In this document: piece after piece, positions 21,501-26,167 of the stretch
Layout: every line of letters begins with the position of its first letter
Numbering within the stretch: position 1 is the stretch's first letter
From: an uncultured Clostridia bacterium
GTDB taxonomy: Bacteria > Bacillota > Clostridia > Christensenellales > Aristaeellaceae
Assembly (NCBI GenBank): GCA_937906775.1
Contig: CALCUD010000130.1
Coordinates: 1-26,167 of the forward strand
Length of the DNA stretch: 26,167 bases
Direction of reading: 5' to 3'
Position numbers and translations under genes: made by a program
The notes under the pieces: generated by a model
What the model saw: only the letters and a program-made list of their open reading frames with translations
Told to the model about the DNA's origin: nothing
Database searches by the model: none

Positions 21501-22841
21501 ATGCGGATCCCGGAACAGGTTTCCTTTCTGCTCTCCCGTCTTCACGCAGCCGGATACGCTGCCTACGCAGTCGGCGGTTGCGTCCGGGATACGCTGCTGG
21601 GCCGTACGCCGAACGATTGGGATCTCTGCACCTCCGCGCTGCCGGAGGAAATGCGTTCCGCATTCCGCGGTCTGCATCTGATCGAAACCGGCCTGAAACA
21701 CGGTACGCTGACCGTGATGTTGGATCATCAGCCTTACGAAGTCACCACTTTTCGGATCGACGGTGAATATACCGATCACCGTCATCCGGATTCCGTATCC
21801 TTTGTGAACCGTGTGGACGAGGATCTCGCGCGCCGCGATTTTACCGTCAACGCCATGGCATATTCCCCGGAGGAGGGGATTATTGACCTTTTCGGCGGTC
21901 AGAAGGATCTTGAAGGCAGGATCATCCGTTGCGTCGGAAATCCGTACGCCCGTTTCGAAGAAGACGCGCTACGTATTCTTCGCGCGCTTCGTTTCGCTTC
22001 CGTCTACGGTTTTGAGATCGAGCCGGAAACCGCTGCCGCCGTCCGGGAACTGTATCCCACGCTGAGCCGCGTTGCTCCGGAACGGATCCGGGTCGAGCTG
22101 AGCAGGCTGATCTGCGGCATGGCCGCCGGGAGCATTCTGCGGGCATACCCGGAAGTATTCGCGCATCTGATTTCCGCGCTGAAGCCTATGATCGGTTATG
22201 ACCAGCATAATCATCATCATAAATACGACCTTTGGGAGCATACCATCCGGGCCATGGAAAACATCCGCCCGACAGAAACACTCCGTTTCACGATGCTTCT
22301 TCACGATACCGGCAAACCGGAGGTCGCCCTGCCCGGCGCCGACGGCGAAACCCATTTCAAAAATCATCAGGCGCGTTCCGCCGAACTTGCGGAGGAAGCG
22401 CTGAATGCGCTGCGTTTCGACAATGCGACGCGGGAGAGGATCCTGACGCTCGTCCGCTGGCACGATATTCCCTTGATCCCGGATTCCGACGGACCCGAAA
22501 GTCTTCGCCGGCTCTTCCTTCGCCGGCTGAACCATTTCGGCGAGGAGATTTTCCGCGAATTGCTGGAGATTCACCGGGCTGACAGGCTTGCCACCGGGAT
22601 CAGCACTCTGGAGAAGGAAGACCGTCACCTTTTGAACCGTCAGGCATTTCTGGATTCTCTGCTGACTGAAAGGCCCTGTTTCAGCCTGAAAGATCTGGCA
22701 GTCACCGGCCGGGACATCACCGCGCTCGGTTTTTCCGGTCCCGCCGTAGGTGAAATACTGCATTCGCTGTTGGAGGCGGTCATGAACGGCCGGGTTTCGA
22801 ACGAACGGGATCAGCTTCTTGCGTTTGTAACAAAAATTTAA
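21501..22841 (+). CDS. cca: CCA tRNA nucleotidyltransferase with HD domain
   Basis: The enzyme adds or repairs the 3'-CCA of tRNAs without a template, using CTP and ATP. The 446-residue product begins with the class II nucleotidyltransferase head: VGGCVRDTLLGRTPNDWDLCTSA (24-46, with metal-binding D39 and D41), RRDFTVNAMA (111-120) and EDALRILRALRFA (154-166). An HD-type domain follows from about residue 225, with HNHHHKYDLWEHT and LLHDTGKP, and a helical tail completes it. AAGGAGG at 21487-21493 lies 7 nt before the ATG at 21501, although the frame is open to 21405. A poly(A) polymerase is the main alternative in this family, but in Bacillota such genes are normally CCA enzymes. Confidence 0.93.
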   Translation: MRIPEQVSFLLSRLHAAGYAAYAVGGCVRDTLLGRTPNDWDLCTSALPEEMRSAFRGLHLIETGLKHGTLTVMLDHQPYEVTTFRIDGEYTDHRHPDSVSFVNRVDEDLARRDFTVNAMAYSPEEGIIDLFGGQKDLEGRIIRCVGNPYARFEEDALRILRALRFASVYGFEIEPETAAAVRELYPTLSRVAPERIRVELSRLICGMAAGSILRAYPEVFAHLISALKPMIGYDQHNHHHKYDLWEHTIRAMENIRPTETLRFTMLLHDTGKPEVALPGADGETHFKNHQARSAELAEEALNALRFDNATRERILTLVRWHDIPLIPDSDGPESLRRLFLRRLNHFGEEIFRELLEIHRADRLATGISTLEKEDRHLLNRQAFLDSLLTERPCFSLKDLAVTGRDITALGFSGPAVGEILHSLLEAVMNGRVSNERDQLLAFVTKI

Positions 22842-22844
22842 GAA

Positions 22845-22858
22845 TTTTTCCGGAAAAA
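22845..22858. promoter_or_regulatory. 14-bp perfect palindrome upstream of the rpsM promoter
   Basis: TTTTTCCGGAAAAA is fully self-complementary without a loop, so it is not a terminator for cca (it ends 4 bases after the cca stop). It lies 3 bases before the -35 box at 22862 and could be a protein site or an A-tract UP-like element. Confidence 0.4.
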
Positions 22859-22861
22859 CCG

Positions 22862-22890
22862 TTGTCAATTGTTCCCCCTTGTGATAAACT
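22862..22890 (+). promoter_or_regulatory. Promoter of the rpsM-rpoA (alpha) operon
   Basis: TTGTCA (22862-22867, five of six) and TAAACT (22885-22890, four of six) are 17 bases apart, and a TG one base before the -10 box gives it an extended form. This predicts a leader of more than 250 bases before rpsM. Confidence 0.65.
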
Positions 22891-22896
22891 GTCGAG

Positions 22897-23161
22897 GTTA
22901 GCCTTGGTTCGCCTGTCGGGCGGCTGCATGCGTTACTCTGACGCGTGTTCCGGCAAGCGGGCCGATACGTCTCTCTAAGGCACTGTCCTGCCGTACCTTC
23001 CATAGCGGCCGGTCAGTGTTGTTGTGCGCTTGCTTTCACCTGGCGCGCAGCGCGGAGTAGCGCTTCACGACGGCGGTGGTTGGGTTGCCTCCCCCTGACG
23101 GAGCACACTTTTTCCCATTTGACCTGTACGGTCAAACAACATACGGAGGTGTTTTACACAC
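22897..23161 (+). other. Long structured 5' leader of the alpha ribosomal-protein operon
   Basis: This stretch between cca and rpsM has no credible gene. It contains several stems: CATGCGT/ACGCGTG (22927-22933 with 22941-22947, one wobble), a two-part stem CACTG...GCCG/CGGC...CAGTG (22981-23018), and TTTGACC/GGTCAAA with a 5-base loop (23118-23136) eight bases before the ribosome site GGAGG (23145-23149). A CCTCC at 23088-23092 could pair with that GGAGG. The site is 12 bases before the ATG, which is long. A leader of this kind could let a ribosomal protein such as S4 control translation, as in E. coli, but I do not recognise a known motif. infA and rpmJ, often found before rpsM, are absent. 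Confidence 0.5.
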
Positions 23162-23539
23162 ATGGCACGTATCGCGGGTGTAGACCTGCCCAGAGAAAAA
23201 CGCGTTGAAGTCGGCCTGACCTATATCTACGGCATCGGCCTGACCACTTCGCAAAAGATGCTCGCGGAAGTCGGCATCAATCCCGACACGCGGGTCAAGG
23301 ATCTCTCCGAGACCGAAATCAGCAAGCTGCGTGACTACATTGAGCACAACCTGAAGGTCGAAGGTGATCTTCGCCGTGAGGTTTCCCTCAACATCAAGCG
23401 CCTGATTGAAATCGGTTGCTACCGTGGCGTCCGCCACCGTCATGGCCTTCCCGTTCGCGGACAGAACACCAAACAGAATGCCCGCACCCGCAAGGGTCCC
23501 AAGAAGACCATTGCCGGCAAGAAAAAGGCCACCAAGTAA
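23162..23539 (+). CDS. rpsM: 30S ribosomal protein S13
   Basis: S13 sits in the head of the 30S subunit and contacts the P-site tRNA and the L5 bridge. The 125-residue product starts MARIAGVDLPREKRVEVGLT, continues with IYGIGLTTSQKMLAEVGI (the helix-two-turn-helix type tRNA-facing part), and ends in the basic tail with GVRHRHGLPVRGQNTKQNARTRKGPKK that reaches the tRNAs. Its length matches the family. It is the first gene of the operon and follows the long leader. The stop is 56 bases before rpsK, with a short hairpin at about 23557-23577 in the gap. Confidence 0.98.
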   Translation: MARIAGVDLPREKRVEVGLTYIYGIGLTTSQKMLAEVGINPDTRVKDLSETEISKLRDYIEHNLKVEGDLRREVSLNIKRLIEIGCYRGVRHRHGLPVRGQNTKQNARTRKGPKKTIAGKKKATK

Positions 23540-23595
23540 GTTTTTACTCGAATTGAACCCCGCCTGAAATGCGGGTTACGGAGGGAGAAAATTCA

Positions 23596-23997
23596 ATGGC
23601 ACCTAAGCAAAAGCTTAAGAAGGTTACGCGCAAACGCCGTGAGCGTAAGCTCGTTGAACGTGGCGCCGCGCATATCCGTTCTTCTTTCAACAACACCATC
23701 GTGACCATCACCGATACCCAGGGCAATGCTCTTTCCTGGGCCAGCGCGGGTGGTCTGGGTTTCCGCGGAAGCAAAAAGTCTACGCCCTTTGCCGCGCAGA
23801 TGGCTGCTGAAACCGCTGCCAAGGCCGCTATGGAATACGGCCTGAAGACTGTTGAAGTGTACGTCAAAGGTCCCGGTTCCGGCCGTGAAGCCGCGATCCG
23901 CGCCCTGCAGGCCGCCGGTCTGGACGTCAACATGATCAAGGACGTGACCCCCATTCCCCACAATGGCTGCCGTCCGCCCAAGCGTAGAAGAGTGTAA
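23596..23997 (+). CDS. rpsK: 30S ribosomal protein S11
   Basis: S11 lies on the platform of the 30S subunit near the mRNA exit. The 133-residue product has the conserved SFNNTIVTITDTQGNALSWASAGGLGFRGSKKSTPFAAQ core and the C-terminal NGCRPPKRRRV. The frame is open nine codons further upstream, but GGAGG at 23580-23584 serves the ATG at 23596 with an 11-base spacer, and the start MAPKQKLKKVTRKRRER then fits the basic N-terminus of the family. It is followed 18 bases later by rpsD. Confidence 0.98.
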   Translation: MAPKQKLKKVTRKRRERKLVERGAAHIRSSFNNTIVTITDTQGNALSWASAGGLGFRGSKKSTPFAAQMAAETAAKAAMEYGLKTVEVYVKGPGSGREAAIRALQAAGLDVNMIKDVTPIPHNGCRPPKRRRV

Positions 23998-24015
23998 TCG
24001 AGGAGGTACAAACAA

Positions 24016-24642
24016 ATGGCTAGATATACAGGTTCCGTATGCCGTATGTGCCGCCGCGAGGGCACCAAGCTCTTCCTGAAGGGCGAACGTTGCTTCTCCG
24101 CCAAGTGCGCACTTGAACATCGTCCCACGCCTCCCGGCCAGCATGGCCAGGCCCGTCAGCGGAAGATGAGTGAATACGGATTACAGCTCCGTGAAAAACA
24201 AAAGGCCCGCCGTTCTTACGGCCTGATGGAAGGTCAGTTCAAGAAGACCTTCGATACCGCCACCAACATGAAGGGCATCACCGGCGACAATCTTCTGCAG
24301 TTGCTGGAGATCCGTCTGGACAATGTCATCTATCGCGCCGGTTTCGGTGCTTCCCGTCCTCAGGCCCGTCAGCTGGTCCGGCACGGCCATATCACCGTGA
24401 ACGGCAAGAAGGTCAACATTCCTTCCTACACGCTCAAGGCGAATGACGTAGTCGGCATCAAAGCCACGAGCAAGGACATCGAGCTCTTCAAGGTTCTGCG
24501 CGAAGGTTCCTCCCGCGTGATCCCGAAGTGGCTGACCGTTGACAGTGAAAACCTCACCGCCACCGTTTCCGCCCTCCCCACCCGTGAGGATATCGACCTG
24601 ACCCTGCAGGAAAACCTGATCGTCGAGTATTACTCCCGTTAA
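24016..24642 (+). CDS. rpsD: 30S ribosomal protein S4, zinc-binding (C+) form
   Basis: S4 is a primary 16S rRNA binder that starts assembly of the 30S body and, in E. coli, represses the alpha operon by binding its leader. The 208-residue product has the four-cysteine zinc pattern near the start, C9-x2-C12-x13-C26-x4-C31, then PPGQHGQARQRKMSEYGLQLREKQKARRSYGL, and the S4 RNA-binding domain (about 98-160) with LDNVIYRAGF and ARQLVRHGHITVNGKKVNIPSY. AGGAGG is 9 nt before the ATG. Its place inside the alpha operon, not alone as in Bacillus, makes it a good candidate to regulate this operon through the leader at 22897-23161. Confidence 0.98.
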   Translation: MARYTGSVCRMCRREGTKLFLKGERCFSAKCALEHRPTPPGQHGQARQRKMSEYGLQLREKQKARRSYGLMEGQFKKTFDTATNMKGITGDNLLQLLEIRLDNVIYRAGFGASRPQARQLVRHGHITVNGKKVNIPSYTLKANDVVGIKATSKDIELFKVLREGSSRVIPKWLTVDSENLTATVSALPTREDIDLTLQENLIVEYYSR

Positions 24643-24680
24643 TTGTGAACTCAGGACCCAATTGAGGAGGGTACAACGAA

Positions 24681-25634
24681 ATGATCGTCGAAATCGAAAA
24701 AGCCCGCATCGAATGCACCGAGATCGGACAAAACGGCTGCTATGGCAAGTTTGTCATCGAGCCTCTGGAGCGCGGCTTCGGCCACACCCTGGGCAATTCT
24801 CTGCGCCGCGTGCTTCTGTCCTCCCTCCCTGGCGCGGCAGTCTCCTCTGTACACATCGAAGGTGTGCAGCATGAGTTCTCGACGGTTCCCGGCGTGAAAG
24901 AGGACGTGACCGAGATCATCCTCAACCTGAAGGGCCTGGCGATCAAGCTGTATGGCGATGATCCCACCCCCAAGACCGTGACCATCGACGTGGTGGGTCC
25001 CTGCGAAGTGACCGCCGGCGATATCAAGGGCGACGAGGAAGTCGAAGTCATCAATCCTGATATGCACATTGCCACCCTGAACGAGGACGCTCATCTGCAG
25101 ATGCAGATGACCATCGAGCGGGGCCGCGGCTATGTCAGCGCAGACAAGAACAAGAATCCGAACATGCCCATCGGCGTTATCCCGATGGACAGCATCTTCA
25201 CTCCCATCTACAAGGTCAACTACACCGTAGAGGACACTCGTGTGGGACAGATCACCGACTATGACAAGCTGACGCTGGACATCTGGACCAACGGCACCCT
25301 GAAGCCTGAAGAGGCGATCAGCGGCGCTGCCAAGATTCTGAGCGAGCACCTGTCCCTGTTCGTCAGCCTGACGGATCAGGTGATGCCGGTGAGCATGGTG
25401 CAGCCCGAGGACGACCGCAAGGAGAAGGTCCTCGAGATGACCATCGAGGAGCTGGATCTCTCCGTTCGCGCATACAACTGCCTGAAGCGCGCCAATATCA
25501 ACACCGTTGCTGAGCTGGTTATGCGCAACCAGGAGGACATGATGAGGGTTCGCAATCTGGGCCGTAAGAGCCTGGAAGAGGTCGAGCAGAAGCTGCAAGC
25601 TCTGGGTCTTGGCCTGCGTCCCAACGAAGAATAA
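24681..25634 (+). CDS. rpoA: DNA-directed RNA polymerase subunit alpha
   Basis: Alpha dimerises to start RNA polymerase assembly, and its C-terminal domain binds UP elements and activators. The 317-residue product has the N-terminal domain (IEPLERGFGHTLGNSLRRVLLSSLPGAAV, 27-55, the dimer interface, then the insert with VTAGDIKGDEEVEVINPD), a linker near 235-250, and the C-terminal domain (ELDLSVRAYNCLKRANINTVAELV, about 255-278, then RNLGRKSLEEVEQKLQALGLGL). Length and motifs are typical. GGAGG lies about 10 nt before the ATG. It is 38 bases after rpsD and is followed by an 84-base structured gap before rplQ. Confidence 0.99.
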   Translation: MIVEIEKARIECTEIGQNGCYGKFVIEPLERGFGHTLGNSLRRVLLSSLPGAAVSSVHIEGVQHEFSTVPGVKEDVTEIILNLKGLAIKLYGDDPTPKTVTIDVVGPCEVTAGDIKGDEEVEVINPDMHIATLNEDAHLQMQMTIERGRGYVSADKNKNPNMPIGVIPMDSIFTPIYKVNYTVEDTRVGQITDYDKLTLDIWTNGTLKPEEAISGAAKILSEHLSLFVSLTDQVMPVSMVQPEDDRKEKVLEMTIEELDLSVRAYNCLKRANINTVAELVMRNQEDMMRVRNLGRKSLEEVEQKLQALGLGLRPNEE

Positions 25635-25718
25635 GACTACTGGGCGGAAGTCAGCGGAAGCGTCAGCCAACGCACAATGGCCGACCTCTCCCATCGCCCG
25701 TGAAGGAGGAAATATCCC
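25635..25718 (+). other. Structured gap before rplQ
   Basis: The 84-base gap is long for this operon. It can close with a GGGCG/CGCCC stem (25642-25646 with 25695-25699, extended by wobble pairs), which encloses a small GCGT/ACGC hairpin (25660-25663 with 25670-25673) and ends just before the GGAGG at 25705-25709. I see no promoter. A role in rplQ translation is possible but unproven. Confidence 0.35.
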
Positions 25719-26167
25719 ATGGCATATCAGCGCAAGCTCGGTCGCACTGCGGATCAGCGCAAGGCTCTGCTCCGTGGCCTGGTGACCGACCTGGTTTGGT
25801 ACGGCCGCATCGAGACCACCGAGGCCAAGGCCAAGGAAGTCCGCCGCATTGCTGATCGCATGATCACCCTGGCTATCAAGGAGTGCGACAACACTGTTGC
25901 GACCACCAAGGAAACCCACAATGACAAGGGTCAGCTCGTCACCCTGGAAGTGGTGAACGATGCTCCCTCCAAGCTGCACGCTCGTCGTATGATGATGGCT
26001 TATCTGTACGACCTGAAGGAGCAGAAGAAGTCCGACGAGAGCAAGAGCGAGTACAAGGAGCGCACCAAGGACAACAAGCATCCCGTGGTGGAGAAGCTGT
26101 TCCGTGAGATCGCTCCCAAGATGAAGGCTCGCAACGCTGAGCTGAAGAGCTCCGGCGGCTACACCCG
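25719..26167 (+). CDS. rplQ: 50S ribosomal protein L17, C-terminus cut by window edge
   Basis: L17 binds domains of 23S rRNA near the peptide exit side of the 50S subunit. The visible 149 residues start MAYQRKLGRTADQRKALLRG, the family signature, then LVTDLVWYGRIETTEAKAKEVRRIADRMITLA. After about residue 60 the sequence carries a longer, charged stretch (around KEQKKSDESKSEYKERTKDN), then HPVVEKLFREIAPKMKARN, and stops at the edge. Short L17 is about 115-130 residues, so this is the extended form seen in several Clostridia. GGAGG at 25705-25709 is 9 nt before the ATG. Confidence 0.97.
   Translation, partial: MAYQRKLGRTADQRKALLRGLVTDLVWYGRIETTEAKAKEVRRIADRMITLAIKECDNTVATTKETHNDKGQLVTLEVVNDAPSKLHARRMMMAYLYDLKEQKKSDESKSEYKERTKDNKHPVVEKLFREIAPKMKARNAELKSSGGYT

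Noticed and set aside
24651..26081. A 476-codon open frame on the minus strand
   Set aside because: It lies antisense to rpoA and rplQ, both certain genes. Its composition (runs of Leu, Val, His, Gln) is what the complement of their biased codons gives.
1..26167. Mobile elements, CRISPR arrays, defence genes, tRNA or rRNA genes
   Set aside because: I looked for transposase or integrase motifs, direct repeat arrays and cloverleaf-like sequences by eye and found none; a tRNA scan and repeat finder would be needed for certainty.

Overview
The window looks like a piece of a Clostridia-type Bacillota (Firmicutes) chromosome of moderately high G+C content. The evidence is a CIRCE-controlled hrcA-grpE-dnaK operon, a murB-rapZ-whiA cluster, a DUF896 (YnzC-type) protein, a DUF1292 protein, a C-terminally extended ribosomal protein L17, strong AGGAGG-type ribosome binding sites and sigma-A type promoters. 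I suspect an uncultured gut or rumen lineage such as Christensenellales, but the sequence alone does not prove this. I see no insertion sequence, prophage, CRISPR array, tRNA or rRNA gene. The window is mostly housekeeping DNA with a few less familiar envelope genes.

Layout. (1) 1-2843, minus strand: the heat-shock operon hrcA-grpE-dnaK behind a consensus promoter and a perfect CIRCE operator; dnaK runs off the left edge. (2) 2874-6329, minus strand: a small YnzC-type protein, then a translationally coupled run of a DUF1292 protein with an unusual cysteine cluster, a secreted phosphodiester-glycosidase-like protein, a divergent Lgt-like membrane protein and a secreted or lipid-anchored Pro/Thr-rich protein, ended by a terminator. 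(3) 6378-6824, plus strand: a GNAT acetyltransferase with a Cys-rich tail. (4) 6826-8661, minus strand: a GT2-GtrA fusion and an unknown membrane protein. (5) 8787-10305, plus strand: a CofE-like (F420 gamma-glutamyl ligase family) protein overlapping a DUF1643 protein, read from a consensus promoter that is back to back with that of region 4. (6) 10323-15952, minus strand: murB-rapZ-whiA-GT-C glycosyltransferase-chagasin-like secreted protein, in near-continuous overlap, from a promoter with a palindrome in its spacer. (7) 15996-17115, plus strand: a FadR/FCD-type GntR regulator with its own probable operator, then secG and a strong terminator. (8) 17137-21433, minus strand: MATE exporter, fumarase C, an alanyl-tRNA editing protein and a small unknown protein. 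(9) 21442-22841, plus strand: cca. (10) 22862-26167, plus strand: a 5' leader of more than 250 nt followed by rpsM-rpsK-rpsD-rpoA-rplQ; rplQ runs off the right edge.

How the parts fit. Regions 1, 9 and 10 are protein folding, tRNA 3'-end maturation and translation/transcription machinery. Region 6 links peptidoglycan precursor synthesis (MurB) with the RapZ and WhiA regulators and two envelope proteins. Regions 2 and 4 also look directed at the envelope (lipoprotein handling, polyprenyl-linked sugars). I did not find an obvious new defence or mobile system. The best leads are the coupled Lgt-like module in region 2, the structured leader before rpsM, the palindrome inside the murB promoter, and the CofE-like/DUF1643 pair.
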